NCBI GenBank assembly: GCA_043381765.1
Contig: JBHJMP010001319.1
Location: 1-25,840, forward strand
Source: Collodictyon triciliatum
Taxonomy: Eukaryota; CRuMs
Reading direction: 5' to 3'
Length of the DNA: 25,840 bases
Positions 1 through 19,060 of the stretch are shown here, piece after piece. How positions within the stretch are numbered: the stretch's first letter is position 1; every line of letters begins with the position of its first letter. A program made the translations under genes and the position numbers. The notes beneath the pieces were generated by a model. It had not been told where the DNA came from. It searched no databases and saw nothing but the letters and a program-made list of their open reading frames with translations.

Positions 1-73
1 TTTTGCCTTTTTTTTCTAACATGCATACGATAAAGAAAATAAATACTAAAATTATTGGATTATATATACTCTG

Positions 74-74
<1 letters not shown>

Positions 75-171
<97 letters not shown>
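75..171. repeat. (GAAA)n microsatellite in a GDH intron
   Basis: About 24 uninterrupted GAAA units, just downstream (in gene sense) of the donor of the 246-177 exon. On the gene's sense strand it reads TTTC, a long pyrimidine tract. It produces a Lys/Glu/Arg open frame on the plus strand that is not a gene. Confidence 0.97.
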
Positions 172-172
<1 letters not shown>

Positions 173-176
173 GAAC

Positions 177-3100
177 CTTCATCTGGGCCGAGAAACAGAA
201 TTTCTGGTGTGCCATAATAGTCTACGATATCCCCTGTGGGAAGAAGCTGGTTTGGGATGTAGAAGAGAGAGAAAGAAAAAAGGTAGTTTTATTGACAAAT
301 CCTAACAATGAACATATTAGTGATTTTTTTTATGTTCAATCATTCTCCTTTCTGCATTCCTTTCCACTTTCCACTTTTCTTCATTAATTCACGATTTAGC
401 AAGAAAGTAGCAGCAAACAGCTGGGTTAGTCGAATTTACCAAGTCAAGAATAGAGTCGATGTACTTGTGGAAAGCAGTAACACCCTTATCCTGGTGTTCC
501 AGGGATAAAATTCTTCGAAATGGAATGAGGAAGGGGAGGGGAACTACTTTAGATACAAATAAAAATTATACCAAAAGAATATGGACAAATTTTGTAAACC
601 GAGTATAATTCAAACATGGTTCCTTTCGAACCACCCTCAGGAATGTCCTTGTTCTTTTTCTGCTGGGTATGAGCGAGATTGTAATTTTCGTGGAAGACAT
701 TGCTGACATTCGAAGAGAATTGCTAATAGCATATTGCCTTAATTTTTATTTAAAAAATACACGTTGCAAAATTGTGGGGAAATTTTCATTTTTAGACTAT
801 TATATGTAAAAGCAAAAACTTGTGCAGTGGCGGATCTAATAATTCGGATCCCTCCGCGAGCAACATCATCGAATCGGACTAAAAAAAAAATGAAGGCGTT
901 GATGGTATATTATTTGGACACAAGTGGAAAAAAAATTGAGGAAAGTAATCACAAATTTGTTGACTTAGCTTATGTTACACATTTGAGTTACTAGGAAACT
1001 ATTGATGGTTTCTTATACCATGAAATCCGCGGAATTCAGATCCAACTATAAAAAAGACTGCAAAGGGCCTTGCTGGGAACTCTTGCAAACTTAGAAACGC
1101 TAAATATTGATTACGTATATTTTTTTTTTAAAAATTATGTAAGTAGTTCTGGATGTAAGAAAAAGGATTATATTCATCACGCTATAATGCATAAATTAAG
1201 GAAAAAGTCACCAGGATTAAGTCTGAAAGATAGGGCCGTTTTGGATTGTTTGAAAAAGTTGGTCTTCAAAATGTGCTTATTGAATAGCAGTATAGAGGAC
1301 AACACCTGAAAGCTGAATTCTGGAGATATTTTCATGTTTAGTTAAAAGTATTCACAGAACATTTCAAATTTTTTCGAGTCTCATAGAAGGTAATCTCAAA
1401 CTAAAGACTCACCATTGACAACAAGGCGCTTGTATTTCGCCAGAATTGATTGCGCTTTTTGGTCATCGAATTCCCTTTTGCTGTCCTGATGGCGCTCAAA
1501 AAATTCGACATACCTGTTTCAATAATACATGATGTTCTGTATTTGCTTTCCTTTTACATTGAAATTAAATACGGAAATAATTGGTATGGAGCGCTCTGAT
1601 TATAAGAAAATATATTTGAATTTTGGAAAGTACATGTCATGGATGGCCTCCGGATATGAGAGGAGCACTTCTTTTACACGGTCTGTTGTATTTGAGAGGA
1701 AAATGTTTATATGACGTGTATTGATTTAGATTTTGTTAGCCACTCACCTTCACTGAATGCATCGTCTCGCAGACGGACACGAAGCTTTGATAAAAGCCCT
1801 GTGGCTTGATTATCCCTCTTAAGAACTGATAGCACCTCGGAATACTCGGCATCGAAACTAAATACATTAAGTTATAATTTATATATGGAGAGACGGTGTA
1901 TGTAGTTGATATAATTTTATTTTCTTTTATAAACGAAAAGTTTTTATATCCCGACACCATACTAAAAGAGCAAATAAATAATATGCACTACCTATTCAAA
2001 AACTGATGAACGAATTTCCATGCGCAGTAAGCATAAGACACTTCAGAAGCACTGAGCTTTTCTCCCAGAAATAACTCTGTGAGAGATGTTCGAGGTAGAA
2101 TATAGACCATTCCTATCTAAGATGTATAAGTTTAACACTAACGGCATAATTCGTTTCGAGTAAACTAAAATTAAAAACTTAAAAATAGAGTATCTCTAGA
2201 CTAAATGAAAATTTTCCAAATTTTTTTTGTTTGTTTATAGATTCTGTATTGCACCTCTTTTTGCAGAGCCGAACTGCGCTCAGATAGCATTCTGAAATGT
2301 TTTATTTTATTTAATATAATGATATGTTAATGTCAATTGTACCCCATTTTACTGATATACTTTACAAAAGCTTGGAGATGATATACTGCCTTACATTTCG
2401 GGTCTGTCGATAATTTTTTTTTCAAAAACACACATTATTAAACACATACGATTTAACATCGATGCCTTCTGTTTGGAGGAGCTTGATGTAAATACTGTAG
2501 ATAACGTATCCGTTGGAAAACCTCTCAACATATTTTCGTGCCGAGTAGAACCCATAGTAGTGGATCCTTTTTGTCAGAGGCAGCTTTAGTTAGCAAAATA
2601 ATATTGGTAGCTCCTTCATATGAGGCTTTCATGTTTACATACAAGACTGAAATGCCGGAAAAGAAGCTGTGAGTTGTCCCATGTCGATATGCGACGACAA
2701 TTCGAGTTTCCTCATCTTCATAATTTATATTCACTCTAGAGACAGGTCCAAGTTGCTTGCTCTTTCAATTCAAAAGAAAAGCTTTAGTGAAACCGATTTA
2801 ATGTAAAATTTGATGGAATGTGCTCAATAAATCATATGTCATACTGCTTCTGCAAGAAGATCAGAGAAGAGAGACTTTGTTGCCTCTGTAGCTCTGTAAT
2901 AATAGCAAAAATAAGCAAATTGTTAAAAATGTTCACAAAGTACTAGCATTGAGCAAATCTTACCGTATATATAAATGAAATATGTATATTGCAAGTTTAC
3001 CTCGACAAAAACCCAATATCGGTGATTTTCTCCAAGTTCGTCTCGGTTGGGTCAAGAGAATGGTTTTCGGGATATTGGGGCACCTATGATTCTCATTTAT

Positions 3101-4335
3101 CAATTTGCATTCTGGAAGGTTTCTTAACTGCTCTATGATAATAATGGCTATCCCTTTTAAAAAAAAACATATTGGCTACATGATCTTAATAAATATTTTT
3201 ACTACCTGAATAAAATAGAAGCGGAGGTGCATGTTGGATGCTGGGGAGACCGGTCCTATTGTACGATATACTTGCATTCTGTACCCATTCTTGTTTGGTG
3301 CGAATGAAACATCTCGCTTAGCAGTGCTTTTTTTTAATGCCAAAAAAGATAGAGCATTATGGTAGTTAATTTTATGAAAAATAATGAAAAAGGACCTTTA
3401 CAAAATTTTACATTATCAATCATAAAGTGAAGATAATGAATACATGCATGTAATTATACACACAAAAAAAAATATGGCAGATAGATAGGGGGGAGTAATG
3501 CCATGTGATTGTATTAATCATACTATCCTTCACCGAGATAATTAAGCTCGATTCGGTACTCGACAGCCTGGGAAGGGGCATTGAGCAGACCAGGGAAACT
3601 GGGAACCACGTAGAGAGCATCGTCTGCGTGTTCTGTTTGGATGCGTAGATTGAACTGGTCTCCGGCAGTGTGCGCAAGCACCTTTGCAGAGTATATCGAC
3701 AGGATGTGGGAGGCGATGTCTTGGTCGGATACTGTCTTGAAGTAGTAATCGTCCAGCCCGAGAGAGCTACAGCGATTTTGTGCGATAAGTTCAAGTTCCT
3801 CTTGTTTGATTTACGAATTATCATACTTTATTGTTATTGTGAGTATTAGAAGTATTATCAGTGGTAGTTCAGACGCATAGCAACAAGCATATACTTAAAG
3901 AACCAGTCAGTTTCGCCTTTGATGCGGGACGGGTGGATTTGGCCGCGCTCTTCAAGTAGGCGTCGAACAGAGCCCATACGGGCGGTGTACTGGACGGTTT
4001 CTTCTGCCTGCGGGGATTAGTTGAAAGTTGATGGTTCGGTTTGTTTAACTTCAGAGGGAGAAGAATAAAAAAAAAAAAAAAAGAACGAGAAAGAAGGAAA
4101 AGAGAGAGGTATAGTCGTAATTAAACAATATACTACAAGCACATACTTTAACACACTTTTTTGAGAAAATGTGCTTAGCTAGACACATTATTCGAACATC
4201 ATTTACCTTAGACTCGAAAGCAACAAGATCGTGTCTGCGGACAAAGTGTGGATTGTGTCTCAGAGGAGGGGATCCTATCTCGGGGACGTCGCTCGCACGC
4301 TGCGTGGTGATCACGATGGGGGTCGACTCGCTCAT
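177..4335 (-). CDS. NAD-specific glutamate dehydrogenase, large GDH2 type (partial, 3' end off the left edge)
   Basis: Oxidatively deaminates glutamate to 2-oxoglutarate with NAD. Nineteen exons could be joined, with frames closing at every junction: 4335-4207, 4007-3895, 3766-3524, 3326-3206, 3083-3001, 2893-2845, 2755-2643, 2566-2450, 2291-2255, 2116-1992, 1857-1748, 1682-1634, 1513-1413, 1319-1212, 1081-1019, 878-820, 722-616, 512-440, 246-177. They give 623 residues of a family protein of about 1000. Family marks seen: TDWFFNSLGLDDYYF (about 77-91), HYYGFYSARKYVERFSNG after the VAYRHG block, FNKHILKTNFF, RFDDVARGGIRI (522-533), TQQKKNKDIPEGGSKG (559-574) and EILFLGPDE (615-623). The order matches fungal GDH2/NAD-GDH. 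The start at 4335 (MSESTPIV) is the first Met of the first exon. The last in-window donor leads into a TTTC repeat, so the C-terminal catalytic part lies beyond position 1. Several exons are tiny (37, 49 and 49 nt). Confidence 0.93.
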
Positions 4336-4789
4336 TGCAATATTGGCTTTTGGGAGGGAATGTCGTCACATAGAAATTCTTAAGGATAATCATGAGGCAG
4401 TACTTGTGTCTTTTGATTTTGTGTTTGTGTCGTGCTTGGCTTTGTTTTATTCTGTTTGGCTATGTCTTTTGTTTTTGTTCAGATATTTAGTGTCTTTTGG
4501 TTTGTGCTTGTGTCTTGTGTAAAGGATCGAAGTTGACATGGATCGCTTCTGTGACGAATCGGCGTGAGTTTGGTCTCTCCACATCTGGAAACGGCCACAA
4601 GTCTGGGATGTAGTCATTTCCCAAAATCCGCTGAAAGATTTTCTCTGAACAGTATTTCATTTTCGCCTTTTTAGGTATGTCTTTTTTGATTGTCTTTTTT
4701 TTTTTCTTTCACTATTTTCGAGTCAGTTCTGTTTATGTTAGTATGTATTCTTGAACTATCCTCTTGTCGCTCCTGTTGCCCAGACTCTG
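4336..4789. other. Intergenic region between the F-box gene end and the GDH start
   Basis: Both flanking genes are on the minus strand, so this should hold the F-box 3' end and the GDH promoter. Part of it (about 4400-4515) is T/G-rich low-complexity sequence. The stretch 4487-4708 holds an exon-like minus-strand open frame, listed separately. No clear TATA box or other site was identified. Confidence 0.6.
4487..4660 (-). CDS. Unassigned exon-like open frame, 57 codons
   Basis: Reading from Met at 4660, the frame includes YIPDLWPFPDVERPNSRRF followed by VTEAIHVNFDPLHK and stops at 4487-4489. The frame stays open upstream to about 4708 through a Lys-rich stretch. The composition (Trp, Pro, Asp, aromatic residues) is protein-like and unlike the low-complexity DNA around it. 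I do not recognise a family. It could be a small gene, a remnant, or an upstream exon of the GDH gene, but no convincing donor links it to the GDH exon at 4335. GT dinucleotides are scarce after the conserved-looking part. Confidence 0.35.
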   Translation of the reverse strand: MKYCSEKIFQRILGNDYIPDLWPFPDVERPNSRRFVTEAIHVNFDPLHKTQAQTKRH

Positions 4790-6819
4790 TCATTGTTCCT
4801 GACAGCCATGCGGGACATTTTCCAGCTCTTCTCTTTGTATTGACTGAATTCCAGAAAGATAGATTGTCTTCAAATGCACACAGCCATGGAATATTTCTTG
4901 GACTCCAGCGTTGGTTATCTTAACAAGCAAGGAGGGACATGGTCAAAATCATAATGAATATTGGATGTACTTTCTTATCAAACCCGATTAAGAAGAGAAA
5001 GCTCTATAATTTTACTGAGTATTATGTTTCAATTGTAACATTAAAAGCTCAAGTTCGTAGTACAATGAGTAGCATTACTTGGAGACAATTGCACAAATCT
5101 AGCGTCAACAACTTTTTGCAGTGCTCAGCTAGTTTTACCATGGATGCATTCGAAATATTTCGTAAACCCCTCAAATGAAGAGTTTGGAGAGTCTTACAAT
5201 TACGTGCCAGCTACGTACCAAGTTAGTGCCGTCAGCCAAAAGTTGGGGTTATGTATTAAAAGATCATATACAAGCACAATGATATGCAAAATAGAGATGA
5301 GATAGGCCATATTATTGGTTAAATCTTTTCATTCTTTGTGTCACCATTTCTCTAAGTATTCTGTAATTAAATTTTACATCAATAAGTCCGGTATCCGTTA
5401 TATCCTTGCAACCACTCAAATGAAGTGTGTGTAGTCTATTGGAATTAACCCCAAGGTCTCTTATCTACCACGATGATTAATATCCACAAGGAAAAAGGGA
5501 AAGTAATGAAAATAACCAGGAAAAAAACTAATAAAGACCCCAGTGAATTACGGTCATGGGAAATATTACCATTGCATCATTGATTGGTTTACAGCCCCGC
5601 AAATCCAAGTGTGTGAAGGACCCGCGTTGAACCACTAGACGCAAACTTTCCTCCGTAAGCTTCTGACATGCCCCTATGTCAAGGTTTGTAATCTCCTTGC
5701 AGCTGATGAATGATGATGAATGATGATGAATGTAGTTGAATTAATATTTGTTGAGAAATATATTTAGGTAATTTAGGTTTAGAATTTGCTAAGAATATTA
5801 GAGGATGTATCTCTACCTGTACAAAAGTCTAAGGAGAGATACATCCGTGATGTTACACCAGCCTAGTCCGATGGTTCGGAGGTTACGACAGTTATCTGCA
5901 AGAATTAAGACTGATAGGTCCGTAACTTTGTTGCATTTTTTCAATCCTATAGCCTAAATATATCACGACGGTGACAAAATTGTGATATTAGATTCAATTA
6001 TATCGTAGTGGATATCTTAATTATACAGCAAAAATCAAAGTACAATGCACGATTGAATTTCGAGCTCAGCTGAAGTGAAAAATAATAATAGTGTTCTAAA
6101 AAGAAAGAAAGAAAGAAAGAAAGAATAACAGTCAGACTTGAAGCCTTAAACAACTTTGAGCAACCAAGGAAATGGAATGGTCTGTTATTGCTGAACAACG
6201 TTTCAAATCCAAGGTCTATCCGTTACATAAATATAGAGTGAATGTGTTAATAGTCCGGTATGTTTTGAAATCAGAGTTACACAGGAATCCAAGTATTTTT
6301 TTATTGAATAATGGAGTTATAGAATGGAAGACGGAAAAAGAAAGACAACTTAATGATAAAAAAAGGAAAGGAAAGGAAAGGAGAATGGATATGAAAAGAG
6401 GCTGCAGTCCGATATTCAGATTGATTTGCACAAACTATATTTGTGTCTGTAATTTTTATATCATTTACAATTAGGTTAGTGCAGCGGGTAAGTAGAGAAA
6501 CGGACGCATCTGTTACAAATTTGCAGTCGCACAATTCCAAATTCATCAGGTTTGGACAGTTCAAGGCAATCTGTGATAGGACAAAGGTGTTCTTGGTATA
6601 CCATTACAGTAAATATTTATAATTTCAGTATAGATAGAAAAGAGAAATATCATATTATCGTGAAAAATACGTTATACACCGCGCTATCTCCTATATGTGT
6701 ACATCCTCTCAATAGAATTGTATGTAATTCTTTGCAATGCTTAGCTAGTTGTGCAACTGATTCATCGGAGATTTTGTCGCATTCCATGAAATTTACCTTT
6801 GATGGATTATCAAAAAAAA

Positions 6820-6851
<32 letters not shown>

Positions 6852-8189
6852 AAAAAAAAAAAAAANTGGATTATCAAAAAAAAAAAAAAAGAAACGAAAG
6901 AAGGTAAAGAAAAAGAAAAAAAGGAAGAAAAGGAAGAAAAAGAAAAAAAAGAAAAAAGAAAAAAGAAAAAAGAAAAGGAAGAAAAGGAAGAAAAGGAAGA
7001 AAAGGAAGAAATGGAAGAAATGGGAGAAATGGAAGAAATGGAAGAAATGGGAGAAATGGAAGAAATGGAAGAAATGGGAGAAATGGGAGAAATGGAAGAA
7101 ACGGGAGAAAAGGAATAAAAAGGAAGGAAAAGAAAGGGGAAATCAATGTAGGACCAAATTCTATCATTAGTAAATAACCATTGCAAAATTATGGTGATTT
7201 CTGGGAACCCATTAATGGAGAAAAAAGTGGGATTTATGTAGCGATTTTTATACCTTTTGTAGATTGGGGCAATTGAGCCCAAGCTCATAAATGGCCAACC
7301 CTTGGACTAGAGAGCACTTACTGATGTTTATTGTCTGCAACAATTTGCACCCGCGAGCAAACTCTTGAATAACCTCTGTTGTGACGGAGGTGCATCCGCT
7401 CAGGTTTAGCTTCATAATTTGGGAGCACAATCGTGCAACGGTGATAAGGCTATCGTTGTTAAGCTTTTCGCAGTGGCACATACGCAAGACTTGAAGGTTG
7501 GTGAAAGCGGACAAAGAGCGCACATTCAACACACTACACCAGCCGATGTTGATCCTCTCGATAGGGGCCGAGGCAGCAGCAAGTGCATTCAGAGTGTTGT
7601 CGGTAATCCTTTTGCAGCCGTAGAGATTGAGAGTGCGCAGCGTCCTGATTTTTGCAATCTCCGCCCCAGAACCATCGGTTATTTCCTTGCAGCGGGTCAG
7701 ATGCAGAGACTCAAGGCTGGGACAGAGTTCGGCGATGTTGCTCAGGCCAGAGTCTGTGATACGGCACGAGTAGAGATCGAGGGAGCGCATCTGCAGTCCG
7801 CGCGAAAGGATCGGCCGAAGAGCGTCGTCCGTCATGCGGCGGTGGAACGGTGAAAGGTCCAGCGAGCGCCAGAAGCAGGGATGCAGGGCGATCACGCGCC
7901 AGCGGCGACAAACAAGCATGACCGACTGCAGCAGTTCGCGCCACTCGAGGAAGCGGAAGGTCAGCGCAGTCAGCTCGTCGGGCAGATCGGCGAGGCACAG
8001 CTCTTGTGCCGTGTCCATCGCCTCGCGCGAGCCCTCTGCGTCTTTTGACTCGCCGCCCGGTGTTGCGCTCACATCCCTTCGGGCCTCGCTCTTTGCGTGG
8101 TGGGGTCCGAAGTCTGCGCGGAAGGCCAACAGGGTTGTTTGAAAGTCCTCCTTCTCTGACCCGCTGTCCGAAGAGCTTGCGTCGTCCAT
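4790..8189 (-). CDS. F-box/leucine-rich repeat protein (Grr1/FBXL2/FBXL20-like)
   Basis: Substrate-recognition subunit of an SCF ubiquitin ligase, by family: the F-box binds Skp1 and the LRR arc binds the target. Nine exons join cleanly: 8189-7254, 6796-6671, 6570-6469, 6215-6138, 5953-5817, 5702-5570, 5464-5378, 5210-5079, 4918-4790, giving 619 residues. An acidic, Ser-rich start (MDDASSSDSGSEKEDF) precedes the F-box at about 65-110 (LADLPDELTALTFRFLEW, then CRRWR). After it come roughly 18-19 cysteine-containing LRRs of about 26 residues (LxxLxLxxCxxITDxGL pattern) reaching almost to the C-terminus. That is more repeats than yeast Grr1 or human FBXL2/20. Seven of eight introns are phase 0, and most fall at two equivalent points of the repeat. 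The start was chosen as the first Met before the acidic segment. The intron 7253-6797 carries an N and long purine repeats. Confidence 0.93.
5706..5735. repeat. Short ATGATGA tandem repeat in an F-box gene intron
   Basis: Three to four copies of a unit like gatgaat/gat lie directly next to the 3' splice site of the exon that starts at 5702. On the sense strand it reads CATTCATCATCATTC and ends in the acceptor TCATCAG, so the repeat forms the pyrimidine-poor acceptor context. Confidence 0.7.
6102..6125. repeat. (AAAG)n in an F-box gene intron
   Basis: Six AAAG units in the intron 6137-5954, reading TTTC on the sense strand. Confidence 0.9.
6797..7253. repeat. F-box gene intron 1 with poly-A, an N and a 9-bp minisatellite
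   Basis: This 457-nt intron holds a poly-A run (6812-6865), one undetermined base (6866), a second poly-A run (from 6876) and mixed AAAAG/GAAG sequence. From about 6973 to 7111 there is a 9-bp tandem array whose unit changes from ggaagaaaa to ggaagaaat/gggagaaat. On the gene's sense strand everything is a long pyrimidine tract. The Glu/Met/Gly-rich and Phe/Pro-rich open frames it creates on both strands are not genes. Confidence 0.9.
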
Positions 8190-8712
8190 CCCCGCCTTCT
8201 TTTCCTAGGAACAAAGAAGGGGAGAAACAAATAGATAAGTAAATTAGGATCCCAAGCCCCTTCGCATTGAGTACAAAATGAAAAGATGGACTCCAGCGAA
8301 AGGAATCTGCCATTGCCTGGCCGTGTGATCGAGTGCAGACCGCTATTCCATGACCATAGGTGGGGAATGGCGCATGGGAAGACACACCTCCATTCCGATT
8401 TACATGCAACCTAAATTGTCTCTATATTTATAAATTGAATTGTCAAATAGATTATTTTGCAGGAAAAAATCAATTAGTTTATATATTCCATATATAGAAA
8501 TACAACTTTGTATCAAGCTGTGCTCAGAGACTACAAAAAGCGCCGTCCAGCTATTTTATGTCTGCCCAGCAAAGGCCGACGCAAGAAGGCAAGTGGTTCG
8601 AAGGGAGAAGAGAGAGAGAGAGAGAGAGAGAGTGTGTGTGTGTGTGTTATTGACTAGGAAAGTCGGTTCTAACACGGGTTGCTTCGATTCGAGAATCGTG
8701 ATTTGTTGGCCG
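8190..8712. promoter_or_regulatory. Divergent promoter region between F-box and P450 genes
   Basis: This 523-bp spacer separates the F-box start (8189, minus) from the P450 start (8713, plus), so both promoters should lie here. It contains a compound (GA)n(GT)n microsatellite at about 8612-8647. I could not identify a TATA box or factor site with confidence. Confidence 0.55.
8612..8647. repeat. Compound (GA)n(GT)n microsatellite
   Basis: About eleven GA units run directly into about seven GT units, about 65 bp upstream of the P450 start codon. Confidence 0.9.
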
Positions 8713-12054
<3,342 letters not shown>

Positions 12055-12384
12055 GAGAAATGCCGTGAGCTAAAATCTCACTCATCTATGCAGAGTTGGC
12101 ACGCTCTGTCAGATACACAACATAAACCGGGGTTCTCCACAAGCAAAACCTTGCCATCGTGCAGCATTTGGATGCACCTTTGGTCGCCGTAGAGACATGG
12201 GGGAGATGGTTCATTTGTGTAGAGGGCCTTCCAGCTCGCATAGGGTGTGTAATGGAGGTGTTCTGTACGACGCAAGAGGATTCGTTTAGGGATTGTGATG
12301 CAGACTGGGTTCTCTGCCAGAGTCAAAAAGGGGGGAGACAGCCCCACACAAGTGTTTTTGGACCATGGCGAGACTGTCCGTCGT
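12055..12384. other. Tail-to-tail spacer between P450 and CDK genes
   Basis: These 330 bp must hold both 3' UTRs. The sequence is less AT-rich and more complex than most intergenic DNA here, and a minus-strand open frame (12422-12078, 114 codons) crosses it. It starts inside the last CDK exon in another frame. No poly(A) signal could be assigned with confidence. Confidence 0.5.
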
Positions 12385-14560
<2,176 letters not shown>

Positions 14561-15646
14561 CGTTCGTGGAGATTAGGACTTTGTATCTGAATCAAGGAAC
14601 AGATGGGGAATGAGGATAAACTGCTTTAGTATTATCTTGGAGTCAAAAGGAGAAATAAAATGGAAGAGGGACGATCTACACGAATATCTGGCAAGTTGGA
14701 AAAGAGACATGGAAATGCTAGTCACGGGATGGTTCATTTGCCCAGCTCGTACAAAACAAAATCGAGCAAAAAGACAAGACAAAAAAAGGCAGAAAAGTAG
14801 ATAAATAAACAAACAAACAAACAAACAAACAAAATAAACAAAATAAACAAAATAAACAAACAAACAAACAAACAAACAAACAAACAAACAAACAAACAAA
14901 ACAAAACAAAAGAAAAAAGAAAAATAAACAAAACAAACAAATAAACAAACAAACAAACAAACAAACAAACAAACAAACAAACAAACAAACAAACAAACAA
15001 ACAAACAAACAAACAAACAAACAAACAAACAAACAACAAACAAAACAACAAAATTGAATGGATCATGATCAGTGAGGCTTTTTTGGTTTGGTGAGTGTGG
15101 GAGTGGATGACGACCAGAGGACGGAGGTGGCCCGCAAATCCCGATCGATTCCAGAAAAGACCAGGCGAATTCAGGCACTGTTTTGTTTTTGTGTTTGACG
15201 AGATTGCAAGCCCTCCTCCTGCTCCGCCCAAGGACAGATGCTATCGCCTGGGTGCCTGATCCTCAACAAACACCACAGCACTATCCACACACACGCACAC
15301 ACGAACACACGGACAAATCTGGAAAATATTCAATGGACTATTCAAATTACAACAGCCCGCAAAAGGACATATTTTCCAGAAAAGGATCAAAGGCAGAGGC
15401 CACTCCGGCATCAAATCAAGCTGCTTTCTTTCGATCAAAGCCCACATCACGCTCGGAAAGGACAGACGGAGACCAGTTGCAACAAGAGTTGCCGAGAGAC
15501 TTCCCCTGCGACTGTACTGCACTGCACACAGTCGCCACTCCCACACGACTCCCCTTGATGGCTGATACATCCTTCCGCTCTGGTAACCTTTTCTCTCTTT
15601 TATCGACACCGCCTGAGCTCAGTCACAGAAGGAGACCCGAGTAAAC
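14561..15646. promoter_or_regulatory. Divergent promoter region between CDK and CELF-like genes, with a (CAAA)n block
   Basis: The 1.1-kb spacer between the two start codons should contain both promoters. It holds the large CAAA microsatellite (separate entry). From 15183 to 15644 there is a 153-codon plus-strand open frame that ends 2 bp before the CELF start. A pyrimidine tract followed by AG at about 15587-15623 could be a 5'-UTR intron end. No factor site was recognised. Confidence 0.5.
14805..15052. repeat. (CAAA)n microsatellite, about 250 bp
   Basis: Tandem CAAA units with short interruptions (aaaataaac, aaaacaaaag) lie about 245 bp upstream of the CDK start. They yield Phe-Val-Cys-Leu repeats in all minus frames, which are not proteins. 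Confidence 0.97.
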
Positions 15647-18446
<2,800 letters not shown>

Positions 18447-19060
18447 CGACGATGCTAGCGAAGGGTACAGAAAGGGATGCCACACTTTATCCGACAAAGA
18501 CATAACACGCCATAGCTGATTAACATGAACGCGCTTAATAGTGAGCTAGGAAGAAAAAATAAATAAATACGTCACACATTTTCGCATAGTTTTAAAAAGA
18601 AAAAGGAATTATGAAATCGGTGGATTGGTGCACACATGTGCCAAGCATGCAAGGCGCATTTGTGTCGCCTACATCCCCGTTAATGGGCCTAACTCTCCAT
18701 TAACAACCCCATTGAGTAGAGGCTTGCATAGCTCTGTTGATTGGGGCCGCTCACGATAAACCGCCTGGTCTGCCTTTATGATTTATGCCCACTCTTTCTG
18801 GCTCTTGAATTAAATGGAAGCATGAGGTTGCAGTATGAAAGACCCATGGCAGTGGCTTGCGTAGAGAAGAGGCCAGAGTACGTCAAGGTCGATGCCTTCA
18901 TAGAGCGGAGAACGAGGGGTTGGTCCGTTTTCGAATAAAAGAAAATGAGCGATTTGAAAGAAAAGAAACGAGGGTGCTGAGTTCTGACAAAATGAAGCGC
19001 GTTGCTGTTCACAAAAGGGTGTGCAGTTGGAAGGACAAGGACAGAGTTGTGTTGCAGGAA
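18447..19060. other. Tail-to-tail spacer between CELF-like and MIT-kinase genes
   Basis: These 614 bp hold the 3' ends of two convergent genes. Short open frames occur on both strands, but none shows a family motif or good splice continuity. A palindromic-looking block occurs at about 18674-18712 (two arms around ttaatgggcc/ctccattaac). I see no RNA gene here. Confidence 0.5.

Noticed and set aside
55-387. Lys/Glu/Arg-repeat open frame
   Set aside because: It is the GAAA microsatellite in a GDH intron read through into antisense exon sequence.
1413-1513. Frameshift in the GDH gene
   Set aside because: The phase conflict disappears once the 49-nt exon at 1682-1634 (RVKEVLLSYPEAIHDM) and the acceptor at 1320 are used.
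5313-5380. F-box gene ending at a stop near 5313
   Set aside because: Splicing at the GTAAAA donor (5377) joins in phase to two further exons with good LRR sequence and a stop at 4790.
6552-7288. Lys/Glu/Met-rich and Phe/Pro/Ser-rich proteins on both strands
   Set aside because: They come from poly-A, the N and the 9-bp repeat inside the F-box intron.
7711-8409. Plus- and minus-strand Arg/Pro-rich frames over the F-box first exon
   Set aside because: They are shadows of the F-box coding frame in a GC-richer exon.
8655-8710. Possible tRNA-like segment (gggttgcttcgattcgagaatcg)
   Set aside because: Only a T-arm-like hairpin is present. There is no acceptor, D-arm or anticodon arm at the right spacing.
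14573-15231. Phe-Val-Cys-Leu repeat proteins in all minus frames
   Set aside because: A 4-bp repeat gives the same peptide in every frame, so there is no evidence of coding.
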